This document shows positions 8,248 to 15,296 of a stretch of 64,000 nt of DNA, piece by piece. The notes beneath the pieces are model-generated. The model did no database searches. It saw nothing but the letters and a program-made list of their open reading frames with translations, and was not told the origin of the DNA. This DNA is from Solobacterium sp. (GTDB taxonomy: Bacteria; Bacillota_I; Bacilli_A; Erysipelotrichales; Erysipelotrichaceae): positions 1 to 64,000 of the forward strand of contig JAILLA010000048.1 in the NCBI GenBank assembly GCA_024693325.1, written 5' to 3'. A program made the translations under genes and the position numbers. Every line of letters starts with the position of its first letter. Position 1 is the stretch's first letter.

Positions 8248-8828
8248 TGCTGATTGAACAGTTTCTGGAAGAGAGACTGTTTTTTCTTTGGCTCGGGCGG
8301 AACGTTATGTTTCGATCCGCCTTCACCTGTCGCAAATTCGTCGATCGGCTCGTCTTCCAGGATCATCTGAATGAAACTGACAAGGTTCGGTGCCACAGCG
8401 AATACTTCATTGTCCATCTCGTTGTCGATCCGGATGATACGGGGCTCTCCTTTTTCGTCTGTAACTCGGAGGTCCATATAGTACATATCATGTCCGGCAG
8501 ACTGCGTCTCACCGAAAGGAATGCCGATATCCGGATACTCCCATTCATTCTTCCAGTTATCAAACATTGCCTCAAGACCATAGAAGGAGTCCGGGTCCGG
8601 TGCTATGCCGTAGATGGCTGACAGCCAGCTCTCACCCAGCTCGGGATTGATCGAACCGCCGTTCTGGAAATGAAGCAGTTCTTTATAGGATTCAGGAAGT
8701 TTATATCCAAGTGTTTCTTCTGCTCTTTGGATCAGTTCCTCAGTCAGTTCGGGAAAGACGTAATTCTGTGCAAATGTATTTTCATGATCGAACAGTCTGT
8801 TCAGATCGATCCCTTCAAACATACTCAT
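8244..8828 (-). CDS. SMI1/KNR4 (SUKH) family protein
   Basis: A 194-residue protein. Residues about 28-60 show the SUKH start (L-T-E-E-L-I-Q-R-A-E-E-T-L-G-Y-K-L-P-E-S-Y then L-L-H-F-Q-N-G-G), followed by an acidic middle with G-I-P-F-G-E-T and D-N-E-M, and a basic tail. Family knowledge: SUKH proteins serve as immunity proteins in bacterial polymorphic-toxin systems or as stand-alone binding proteins. Start at 8828 by AAGGAG; a longer frame to 8951 has no ribosome site. It meets the DUF3990 gene tail to tail with overlapping stops, a suggestive though unproven toxin/immunity arrangement. Confidence 0.85.
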   Translation of the reverse strand: MSMFEGIDLNRLFDHENTFAQNYVFPELTEELIQRAEETLGYKLPESYKELLHFQNGGSINPELGESWLSAIYGIAPDPDSFYGLEAMFDNWKNEWEYPDIGIPFGETQSAGHDMYYMDLRVTDEKGEPRIIRIDNEMDNEVFAVAPNLVSFIQMILEDEPIDEFATGEGGSKHNVPPEPKKKQSLFQKLFNQH

Positions 8829-8907
8829 GGCATCAGCTCCTTGATCTGTTGTATTAATTGTACTTCCGGTATGCACAGAAGGAAATACATCCGCAGATAT
8901 CAGTCTC

Positions 8908-8926
8908 TTTGCCGGAAACCGGCAAA
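8908..8926. repeat. Perfect inverted repeat upstream of SUKH gene
   Basis: TTTGCCGG-AAA-CCGGCAAA, 8-bp arms with a 3-base loop, about 80 bases before the SUKH start. No T-run, no gene overlap. Role unknown; an operator or leader hairpin is possible. The rest of the 258-base gap 8829-9086 shows no gene. Confidence 0.45.
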
Positions 8927-9086
8927 AACTTCCAGGATCATTGCTGATCACCTGAGATTCATGTGTTCAGATCAAGCAGATAACTATCGCTGTTCCCGAT
9001 GAAGTACTGTCCATATGCGGATGAAATGTATTGTAAATATCGATTGGTTCCGTTAATGTAAATTTATAGGAAACAGGAGAATCATC

Positions 9087-9236
9087 ATGAAGATTTTATG
9101 GAAACTGCTTTGTGCATTATTCTGTTTATGCACGATCTGCTTTGTCGTGATACACAGGAATGTGATCAAAGCCGCCATCAAAGGTGAACCGCTTCCGGAA
9201 GCACCTGAATGGCACACATGGCATCATAAAAGCTGA
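9087..9236 (+). CDS. 49-residue single-pass membrane peptide
   Basis: A short frame beginning ATG-AAG-ATT after CAGGAGA and ending in TGA. The product has a basic start, a cysteine-rich hydrophobic stretch (residues 3-22: L-W-K-L-L-C-A-L-F-C-L-C and on) and a polar tail with P-E-A-P-E-W-H-T-W-H-H. A perfect terminator follows 12 bases after the stop. The ribosome site, membrane-type composition and terminator together support a real gene. No family recognised; it may be an envelope micropeptide. Confidence 0.6.
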   Translation: MKILWKLLCALFCLCTICFVVIHRNVIKAAIKGEPLPEAPEWHTWHHKS

Positions 9237-9247
9237 ACCGCAGGAAC

Positions 9248-9279
9248 GCAGAATATCATCGGTATTCTGCATTTTATTT
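9248..9279 (+). terminator. Terminator of small membrane peptide gene
   Basis: Arms GCAGAATA/TATTCTGC (9248-9255, 9263-9270), then ATTTTATTTC. Confidence 0.75.
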
Positions 9280-9346
9280 CATATACAAGGCATAAATGTC
9301 AAATTGTTCAACATGATTTTGAAATAAGAAACTTATGTGAAAAATC

Positions 9347-9375
9347 TTCACATGCCTGAAGCTGATTATTATAAT
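9347..9375 (+). promoter_or_regulatory. Sigma-A type promoter
   Basis: TTCACA (9347-9352), 17-base spacer, perfect TATAAT (9370-9375), 33 bases upstream of the ATG at 9409. Confidence 0.7.
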
Positions 9376-9408
9376 GAAATCAAAGCAGTCATACAGGAGG
9401 AAATAATT

Positions 9409-10053
9409 ATGATTCGTACCGATACGGTTTCTTTAACTGTGATTCCGGCTGTTGCTTACAGGCAGAAGCTGAAGCAGGGAGGCTCGGGAATCGTCATCCT
9501 TCGTCCGGAAGCCAGACAGCCCGGCATAGCTGCGATCAGCAGGACTTCGGGCGGCCCTATCATCAACCAGCAGACAGATCAGAAACTGTTCCCTGAAGAG
9601 GCATTCAAAGAGGCGATGAAACTGACCCTGGGCATGCCTTACCGGAAAACAACTCCTGTCAAAGTAACGGAAGATATGATCATAAAAGAGGTTAAGGAAG
9701 AAGAACCGGAGCCGGAGATCAAGGTCAATGAGGAAGCTTATCAGGCGATCGTTGAAAGATATACCGATAAGACAGGACATCTTTCCTATGACCTCATCAA
9801 CAAGGAAATGATCAGGTTTGCGAAAAGCAGCAGTGTTGTCAGGGGCATGATCCAGGAAGGCAAGAAAGCATCCGTGATCCGCAATTATATCGTTTCCAAT
9901 AAGTTCCGCAACATTGCCAAGAACGATGATCTTACCAATGCAGAGATCAAAGTGATCGTCGCAATGCTGGACGAAGTCAGTCCGAAGGGTGTCTTCAAGG
10001 ATCTTGATGCAGAGATCCGAAAGATGCTCAGTGCGCAGAAAAAGGGTAAATAA
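9409..10053 (+). CDS. Conserved-looking protein of unknown function
   Basis: A 214-residue protein I do not recognise. Residues 1-90 are mixed and Pro/Gly-rich, residues 90-112 form an acidic Glu/Lys linker, and residues 112-214 look helical and basic (Y-Q-A-I-V-E-R-Y, then S-V-I-R-N-Y-I-V-S-N-K-F-R-N). No signal peptide, membrane segment or catalytic motif. Start chosen at 9409 by CAGGAGG with a good promoter upstream; an in-frame ATG at 9337 lies before that promoter. Followed by a bidirectional terminator, so it is a single-gene unit. Confidence 0.65.
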   Translation: MIRTDTVSLTVIPAVAYRQKLKQGGSGIVILRPEARQPGIAAISRTSGGPIINQQTDQKLFPEEAFKEAMKLTLGMPYRKTTPVKVTEDMIIKEVKEEEPEPEIKVNEEAYQAIVERYTDKTGHLSYDLINKEMIRFAKSSSVVRGMIQEGKKASVIRNYIVSNKFRNIAKNDDLTNAEIKVIVAMLDEVSPKGVFKDLDAEIRKMLSAQKKGK

Positions 10054-10087
10054 CTGAACTCTGATCGTTGACAAATGATCCTGTAAT

Positions 10088-10124
10088 AAAGCGGGAACCG
10101 CCAATATTGACGGAACCCGCTTTT
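10088..10124. terminator. Bidirectional terminator between convergent genes
   Basis: AAAGCGGG ... CCCGCTTTT with an inner CCG/CGG pairing; A-run on the left and T-run on the right let it serve both the unknown gene (plus) and the flavin reductase (minus). Confidence 0.8.
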
Positions 10125-10152
10125 CCAATGTGCTGATATATTCAGTGCTGTC

Positions 10153-10632
10153 TTATTTACGGATGATCTCGATGACTTCACCGATATACATGGTATGAGG
10201 TTCTTCTGTTGTATACATCTTTTCGACGACATTCTCCGGCATGTTTTCCCTGACCATATCCTGATGATACATTTTGCGGCAGACCATGGTAACGTCGGCT
10301 TCCTGAAAGGTAACGCCATGTTCCAGCATGACCGGTGTCAGTCCTGCTTCCTGCTCTTTATTGCCGTCACGTCCCGATCTGGAACCCATGATGTTCAGTG
10401 CTTTCCTATATTCAATGGAATAGAAGGACAGGGTGAAGTAGTCGCTGTTCTCCATGAACTCATGTGTATATCTGACGGGTTTGACATAGACAGTTGCGGC
10501 AGGTTTGCCCCATAGTGTTCCCAGACCGCCCCATGAGATCGTCATCGCGTTATATGATTCGGAAGTACCTGCTGTCAGAAGCGCCCACTGGCGGTTGAAC
10601 AGATTGAATGATTCAGCCTTGAATTGATCCAT
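10153..10632 (-). CDS. Flavin reductase-like (FMN split-barrel) protein
   Basis: A 159-residue protein. Seen: W-A-L-L-T-A-G ... Y-N-A-M-T-I-S-W-G-G-L-G near the start and Y-V-K-P-V-R-Y-T-H-E-F-M in the middle, the flavin-binding pattern of the flavin reductase-like domain family, which supplies reduced FMN or acts directly as a small flavoprotein. Length is normal for the family. Start at 10632 by AAGGAG; the longer frame to 10698 has no ribosome site. It is divergent from the monooxygenase/SDR pair at 10745, hinting at related redox chemistry. Confidence 0.85.
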   Translation of the reverse strand: MDQFKAESFNLFNRQWALLTAGTSESYNAMTISWGGLGTLWGKPAATVYVKPVRYTHEFMENSDYFTLSFYSIEYRKALNIMGSRSGRDGNKEQEAGLTPVMLEHGVTFQEADVTMVCRKMYHQDMVRENMPENVVEKMYTTEEPHTMYIGEVIEIIRK

Positions 10633-10744
10633 AATCGATAAGCTCCTTATACCCAAGTATTTTACAATGCCGGAAAAAAACAGGAAACGAAAATGCATAT
10701 CCTGTTAAAATATACTCAGATAACTTAAGAAAGGATAATCATAT

Positions 10745-11074
10745 ATGGCAATTACAGTAAATCTGTATTACACCGGAAAAAACGGCAGTGCATTGGCTTT
10801 TGCAAAGGAAATGACGGAAAGCGGAGTCGTCGCCGACATCAAGGCGGAAGAAGGAAATCTCCGATATGATTATTTCCAGTCTCTCAACGATCCTGAAACA
10901 GTTCTGCTGATCGACAGCTGGGAAGACCAGGCTGCGATCGACCGCCATCATGCGACACCTATGATGGGACGCATTATGGAGCTGCGCGAAAAGTATGATC
11001 TTCATATGAGCGTTGAACGCTATGTATCGGATTCGGGCATGCCTGAAACGGATCAGAAATTCATCAGAAAGTAA
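10745..11074 (+). CDS. Antibiotic-biosynthesis-monooxygenase (ABM) domain protein
   Basis: A 109-residue ferredoxin-like fold protein with the ABM signature: E-E-G-N-L-R-Y-D-Y-F-Q-S ... E-T-V-L-L-I-D-S-W-E-D-Q-A-A-I-D-R-H-H. Family knowledge: these small cofactor-free enzymes include quinol monooxygenases (YgiN) and heme oxygenases; many remain uncharacterised. Cytoplasmic, probably dimeric. It sits 14 bases before an SDR gene in the same operon, as often seen for small quinone- or aromatic-handling gene pairs. Start ATG at 10745 follows AAAGGA. Confidence 0.85.
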   Translation: MAITVNLYYTGKNGSALAFAKEMTESGVVADIKAEEGNLRYDYFQSLNDPETVLLIDSWEDQAAIDRHHATPMMGRIMELREKYDLHMSVERYVSDSGMPETDQKFIRK

Positions 11075-11088
11075 AAAGGAGAATACTC

Positions 11089-11853
11089 ATGGGACAGTAC
11101 ATTGATATCCTGAAGGACAATGTAGTCGTCATTACAGGCACCACGTCAGGCATCGGCAAGGGAATGGCAAAGCTGTTTGCTGAGCAGGGCGCTAAAGTCG
11201 TCGGTTCCGGCAGACGTGAGAACCTCGGACAGCAGGTCGCAGAAGAGATCAGGGCAGCAGGCGGAGAAAGCATTTTCGTCAAAACAGATGCCAGCGATCC
11301 TGAACAGGTCAAAAATCTGATCGATACTGCAGTGAACACCTACGGCAGGATCGATATTCTGGTCAACAACTGTGCTTGGGAACCTACGATCATGCTGAAG
11401 GACCTGACATGGGAAGACTTCCGCAAGGTCATTGATACGAACCTCGGTTCCTATACCATGGCGACCGTATATGCCTTGGGATACATGATCCCCCAGCATT
11501 ACGGAAGGATCCTGAATATCAATTCCGTTACAATGGAACAGATCGTACCGGGTGTCGGCGTCTATTCACTGGCGAAGGCAGCCATCCATAACCTGACAAA
11601 GACGACCGCACTGGAATACGCAAAGGACGGCATCCGCTGCAACGAGATCTGCCCGGGCCTGATTCTCGCAGGTGCGTTTGAAAAACCTGAGATCAGGGAA
11701 TGGGCAAAGGATTCCATCGAAAACGGCACACCTGTTCCTCGTCTTGGAACGGTGGAAGAGATCGCTTATGCGGCACTTTATCTGCTGAGCGAACACGCGG
11801 ACTTCTGCAACGCAGCGAGCCTGTTTGTGGACGGTGGCAGACGTCTGATCTGA
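11089..11853 (+). CDS. Short-chain dehydrogenase/reductase (SDR)
   Basis: A 254-residue classical SDR, normal length. Seen: cofactor loop T-G-T-T-S-G-I-G (16-23), N-N-C-A at 93-96 where N-N-A-G is usual, N118, S146 and Y159-x3-K163 completing the catalytic tetrad, and the C-terminal D-G-G motif. Family knowledge: NAD(P)H-dependent oxidation or reduction of an alcohol/ketone. Strong ribosome site AAGGAG. Cotranscribed with the ABM-domain gene; substrate unknown. Confidence 0.92.
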   Translation: MGQYIDILKDNVVVITGTTSGIGKGMAKLFAEQGAKVVGSGRRENLGQQVAEEIRAAGGESIFVKTDASDPEQVKNLIDTAVNTYGRIDILVNNCAWEPTIMLKDLTWEDFRKVIDTNLGSYTMATVYALGYMIPQHYGRILNINSVTMEQIVPGVGVYSLAKAAIHNLTKTTALEYAKDGIRCNEICPGLILAGAFEKPEIREWAKDSIENGTPVPRLGTVEEIAYAALYLLSEHADFCNAASLFVDGGRRLI

Positions 11854-11881
11854 TCATCTGAAAGATCCATACGATCGTGAT

Positions 11882-11904
11882 AAGGACGCTGCGGCGTCCT
11901 TTAA
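11882..11904 (+). terminator. Terminator-like hairpin after SDR gene
   Basis: Perfect 8-bp stem AAGGACGC/GCGTCCTT with a TGCG loop, followed by TAAAA. The T-run is short, so termination may be partial and reads into the ADP-ribose operon. Confidence 0.6.
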
Positions 11905-11917
11905 AAGATGGGTAGTT

Positions 11918-11998
11918 ATGAAATTCAATGGACCGGCGGATCTGTATTACAATGAGTTTATAGAAAATATGGCTTTGGGAGAAGGTGAGAATTTATGA
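11918..11998 (+). CDS. Possible 26-residue leader peptide of the macrodomain operon
   Basis: A short frame beginning ATG-AAA-TTC and ending in a TGA that overlaps the macrodomain ATG (ATGA at 11995). The product is acidic and unrecognised. Its ribosome site (GATGGG) is weak. The exact 4-base overlap would couple translation of the macrodomain gene to it, as in leader peptides. Composition alone does not prove it. Confidence 0.35.
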   Translation: MKFNGPADLYYNEFIENMALGEGENL

Positions 11999-12825
11999 GT
12001 GAAATGACACAGAATGAACGTCTGGACTATCTGGTGGAGGCATTCAAGAAAGACTCTGTCACGTACAGTGATCTGAAAACGCCGGATGATGTTGCCGGGA
12101 AAAGACAGCTGCTGCGTTCCCTGATGAATATCCGCATGCCAAAGCCAATATCATCAAAGGTACTGACGATCCAGGATGAGTACCTGAAGGAACGGAACCG
12201 TGAAAACGGAATCGTTCTTCTTGATGATATTCCGACGGTCGCCGCATCCAACAGCAGTCATATCCATGCAGAGCGTTTATCCATCTGGCAAGGTGATATT
12301 ACCCGGCTTGCAGTGGATGCTATTGTAAATGCCGCGAATTCACAGATGCTGGGCTGTTTTGTACCGATGCATACATGTATCGATAACTGCATCCATACAT
12401 ATGCCGGGATCCAGCTCAGGGCTGAGTGTGAACGTCAGATGAATATGCTGCGGCTCCGCTATGGCAATGACTATGAACAGCCGACGGCGATACCGATCAT
12501 GACTGACGGCTATAACCTTCCCGCAAAGAAGGTCATTCATATCGTCGGACCGATCGTATCCGGAACACTGACAGAAGATCTTGAGCAGGATCTGGCTCAC
12601 TGCTATCAGAATACACTGGACCTGTGTCTTGAAAACGGGATCCGGTCTGTCGCTTTCTGCTGTATCTCTACAGGTGTTTTCCGTTTTCCGAATCAGCGCG
12701 CTGCCCGTATTGCTGTAACGACAGTAACCGACTGGCTTACGGCACATCCTGAAGGAGTCGGACGGGTGATCTTCAATGTTTTTAAAGATGAGGACAAAGA
12801 ATATTATGAACAAGAATTATACTGA
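11995..12825 (+). CDS. Zinc-dependent macrodomain protein-ADP-ribose hydrolase (SirTM-linked)
   Basis: A 276-residue protein: an N-terminal helical region (1-90) then a macrodomain. Seen: Q-G-D-I-T (99-103), N-A-A-N (112-115) and the Cys121-x4-His126-x-Cys128 cluster in G-C-F-V-P-M-H-T-C, followed by C-I-H-T-Y-A-G, plus a phosphate loop C-I-S-T-G-V-F. Family knowledge: this Zn-Macro subclass is encoded beside class M sirtuins in streptococci and staphylococci and reverses their ADP-ribosylation. It overlaps the sirtuin gene by 20 bases, so the writer and eraser are coexpressed. Its target here is open, because no lipoyl carrier gene is nearby. Confidence 0.93.
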   Translation: MSEMTQNERLDYLVEAFKKDSVTYSDLKTPDDVAGKRQLLRSLMNIRMPKPISSKVLTIQDEYLKERNRENGIVLLDDIPTVAASNSSHIHAERLSIWQGDITRLAVDAIVNAANSQMLGCFVPMHTCIDNCIHTYAGIQLRAECERQMNMLRLRYGNDYEQPTAIPIMTDGYNLPAKKVIHIVGPIVSGTLTEDLEQDLAHCYQNTLDLCLENGIRSVAFCCISTGVFRFPNQRAARIAVTTVTDWLTAHPEGVGRVIFNVFKDEDKEYYEQELY

Positions 12826-13801
12826 ACTGCCCAACGGGTATCTGGAAACCATCAACAACGGGATCAACGGTGTCCGTAAGTTCCGGGATGGAATGACAGC
12901 AGGCATTCTTTCCAGGAAAGAAGCGCTTGTCAGACTGAAGAAACTGATTCGGACAAGTGATGCTGTGGTGATCGGAGCCGGTGCAGGACTGTCAACTTCT
13001 GCGGGATTTATCTATTCTGGAGAACGTTTTGAAAAGTGGTTTTCTGACTTCAAGAGGGTATACGGGTTTCAGGACATGTATGCCGGAGGATTTTATCCGT
13101 ATCCTTCGAAAGAGATCTTCTGGGCATACTGGGCAAGGTATATTTATATCAATCGTTACCTGGATCCGCCGAAGCCTGTCTATCAGGACCTGTATTCACT
13201 TGTTAAGGACAAAGATTATTTCGTGATCACGACAAACGTCGATCATTGTTTCCAGAAAGCTGGATTTGATAAAGAAAGGCTTTTCTATACACAGGGTGAC
13301 TATGGTCTTTTCCAAAGCACCGATCCGGATAACCTGAATACTTATGACAATGAAGAATGGGTCATGCAGGCAATGGAGGCACAGGGCTTTGTCAGAAATG
13401 CTGAAGGAACCTTTGAAATGCCGGAAAACGGAACTCTCAGGATGGAGATCCCGACTGAGCTGCTGCCGGTATGTCCTGATGACGGAGCTTCCATGACCAT
13501 GAATCTGCGTTCTGATGAAACGTTTGTGGAAGATGAAGGTTGGCATAAAGCTTCAGCTGCTTACTACAGATTCCTGAAAAACCATGAACGAAAGCATATT
13601 CTTTTTCTGGAGATCGGTGTCGGACTGAATACCCCGGTCATCATCAAATATCCGTTCTGGCAGATGACGAATGATGATCCGAATGCTGTGTACGCATGTC
13701 TGAACTATAATGAGGCATACTGTCCTTTCCAGATTGCAAGACGATCGATCTGTATTGACGGAGACTGCGGGGAAGTGATCAGGGATCTTCTGGAAGAATA
13801 A
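12806..13801 (+). CDS. Class M sirtuin (SirTM) protein ADP-ribosyltransferase
   Basis: A 331-residue sirtuin. Seen: V-I-G-A-G-A-G-L-S-T-S-A-G (55-67, NAD-binding), T-T-N-V-D-H (142-147), and Q-G-D-Y-G at 163-167 where deacetylase sirtuins have a catalytic His-Gly; this Gln is, to my knowledge, typical of class M enzymes, which transfer ADP-ribose rather than deacylate. The zinc ribbon is degenerate (only Cys223 in C-P-D-D-G). Start at 12806 is favoured over 12776 by spacing to GAGG. Family knowledge: SirTMs modify a lipoylated GcvH-like protein in oxidative-stress operons; neither that carrier nor a lipoate ligase is present here. Confidence 0.9.
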   Translation: MNKNYTELPNGYLETINNGINGVRKFRDGMTAGILSRKEALVRLKKLIRTSDAVVIGAGAGLSTSAGFIYSGERFEKWFSDFKRVYGFQDMYAGGFYPYPSKEIFWAYWARYIYINRYLDPPKPVYQDLYSLVKDKDYFVITTNVDHCFQKAGFDKERLFYTQGDYGLFQSTDPDNLNTYDNEEWVMQAMEAQGFVRNAEGTFEMPENGTLRMEIPTELLPVCPDDGASMTMNLRSDETFVEDEGWHKASAAYYRFLKNHERKHILFLEIGVGLNTPVIIKYPFWQMTNDDPNAVYACLNYNEAYCPFQIARRSICIDGDCGEVIRDLLEE

Positions 13802-13823
13802 TCGACTAGAAAAAGGGATCGGT

Positions 13824-14360
13824 ATGTCATATCAGAAAACAAGCAGATACATCAGCCTGATCCTCAGGCATCATCCCGAGGTCATCGGGATCACACTGGA
13901 TGATCATGGCTGGGCGGATACTGCTGCATTGATCGAAGGAGTCAGCAGAACGCATCCGCTGACTCCGGAGATCCTGGAAGAGATCGTCCGCACGGATGAA
14001 AAACAGCGTTATTCATTCAATGAAGACCATACGAAGATCCGGGCGAACCAGGGGCACTCCATTCCCGTGGATGTGGAACTGCAGCAGGCAGAACCTCCGG
14101 AAGTCCTTTATCACGGTACAGGAGAGAAGTATACCGTTTCGATCGAACAGCAGGGACTACTGCCGAGATCCAGGCTGTATGTACATCTCACAAAAGACCG
14201 GGAGACTGCTGTACGTGTCGGCCAGAGACATGGCAGACCGGTCGTTTACATGGTCGATGCGGGAAGTTTGTACCGGGACGGTCATATGTTTTACCTGTCT
14301 GCCAACGGGGTATGGCTGGTAAAAAAAGTTCCTGTACAGTATCTGTACAGGATCAGGTAG
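13824..14360 (+). CDS. kptA: RNA 2'-phosphotransferase, KptA/Tpt1 family
   Basis: A 178-residue full-length Tpt1. Seen: L-R-H-H-P-E (14-19), R73 and Q-G-H-S (76-79), Y-H-G-T (96-99), R-S-R-L-Y-V-H-L (115-122) and G-Q-R-H-G-R-P (133-139), which supply the Arg-His-Arg-Arg set. Family knowledge: uses NAD+ to move an internal 2'-phosphate of RNA to ADP-ribose, making ADP-ribose 1'',2''-cyclic phosphate; some members ADP-ribosylate 5'-phosphate ends. It lies 22 bases behind the sirtuin gene in the same operon. Its stop is immediately followed by the stop of the convergent YitT gene, with no terminator between. Confidence 0.93.
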   Translation: MSYQKTSRYISLILRHHPEVIGITLDDHGWADTAALIEGVSRTHPLTPEILEEIVRTDEKQRYSFNEDHTKIRANQGHSIPVDVELQQAEPPEVLYHGTGEKYTVSIEQQGLLPRSRLYVHLTKDRETAVRVGQRHGRPVVYMVDAGSLYRDGHMFYLSANGVWLVKKVPVQYLYRIR

Positions 14361-15215
14361 TTATCTGTATTTTTTGTTCAATGTGAATCCGCGTCCGGAT
14401 ACTTCCGTTACCTTGGATACGACCATGAAGGCATATGGGTCGATATCATGGATCAGCTGTTCCAGATGAGGAAGTTCACGGTTCGACACGACGGATACTA
14501 CGATGTCAGTATCCGCTTCACTGTAGCCTCCGCGTGCCCGGATCAATGTCACGCCGCGGTCCATCCGGTGCAGGATCGCCTGACGGATCTCATCTTTCTG
14601 TTCACTGACAACACGTACTTCTGTTTTGGAAGTCCCCGCGACGAGCAGGTGGTCAAGCGTGAGAGAATAGATCAGAACATTGATGATGCCGTACAGTACT
14701 GATTCAGCCGGCAGGAACACTGCCTGCAGCAGCAGGATCAGGCAATCAAATACATACAGCGAAACGGATACGGGAATGTTGTACAGTTTCTGCAGCACAA
14801 GCGGAGGAATATCCATACCGCCGGTGGAAGCGCCCTGACGGATCACGATTGCCAGGGAAGCGCCGATTCCGAGTCCTGTATAGACAGTGCATAGCAGGGG
14901 ATTATCCGATAATACGACACCGTTAAGCATTCTTTGGAAAAAGGACAGGGCAAGCGGGTAGGTCAGTGAACTGAGTACTGTCGTCAGGGCAAATGTTTTC
15001 CCGAGGATCAGCCAGCCAGCCCCCAGCATTACCAGATTGAATACCAGCACAAAGCCGGACATGGGAATCGGAACAATATGCCGCAGAGCCAGGGCAATGC
15101 CGGTCGTTCCGCCTGTGGCAAGATCTGCCGGAAGCAGGAACAGTACGACAGTCAGTGCATACAGGGCAGTTCCCAGTATGACAAGGAGCAGATAGCGGAA
15201 GATGTTTTTCTGCAT
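14361..15215 (-). CDS. YitT family membrane protein (DUF161 + DUF2179)
   Basis: A 284-residue protein with five or six membrane segments in residues 1-200 (G-G-T-T-G-I-A-L near 35; G-A-S-T-G-G-M-D-I at about 128-136, a family hallmark) and a cytoplasmic DUF2179 domain at about 205-284 (V-T-L-I-R-A-R-G-G-Y-S). Family knowledge: widespread in Firmicutes, function unproven, possibly transport. The ATG follows GGGAGG; that site lies directly behind a terminator-like hairpin in the leader (15229-15260), so expression may be controlled by attenuation. Confidence 0.9.
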   Translation of the reverse strand: MQKNIFRYLLLVILGTALYALTVVLFLLPADLATGGTTGIALALRHIVPIPMSGFVLVFNLVMLGAGWLILGKTFALTTVLSSLTYPLALSFFQRMLNGVVLSDNPLLCTVYTGLGIGASLAIVIRQGASTGGMDIPPLVLQKLYNIPVSVSLYVFDCLILLLQAVFLPAESVLYGIINVLIYSLTLDHLLVAGTSKTEVRVVSEQKDEIRQAILHRMDRGVTLIRARGGYSEADTDIVVSVVSNRELPHLEQLIHDIDPYAFMVVSKVTEVSGRGFTLNKKYR

Positions 15216-15228
15216 AGTGACCTCCCAT

Positions 15229-15260
15229 AAAAAACGTGTACGGTTTTTCCCTGTACACGT
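15229..15260 (-). terminator. Terminator in the yitT-family leader (candidate attenuator)
   Basis: On the minus strand, a perfect 8-bp stem ACGTGTAC/GTACACGT (arms 15253-15260 and 15234-15241) is followed by six T residues, and then at once by the GGGAGG ribosome site of the YitT gene. A small A-A-G-C hairpin with a GAAA loop (15267-15278) lies just before it. A terminator between promoter and gene points to attenuation. Confidence 0.65.
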
Positions 15261-15290
15261 GGATCGAAGCTTTCGCTTAATACAAAAGCA

Positions 15291-15296
15291 ATTATA
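15291..15296 (-). promoter_or_regulatory. -10 element for YitT gene
   Basis: Perfect TATAAT on the minus strand, giving a start near 15284 and a leader of about 70 bases that contains both hairpins described above. No good -35 is seen. Confidence 0.5.

Noticed and set aside
7675-8828. A classic DUF3791-DUF3990 toxin-antitoxin pair
   Set aside because: No small DUF3791-like frame is present in the 149 bases before the DUF3990 gene; only the SUKH partner remains possible.
12776-12805. An upstream ATG start for the sirtuin
   Set aside because: It lies deeper in the macrodomain gene and lacks a ribosome site; ATG 12806 with GAGG upstream is better.
11918-14360. A canonical SirTM oxidative-stress operon with lipoate ligase
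   Set aside because: No GcvH-like or lipoate-protein ligase frame exists in the window, so I did not call it that system.
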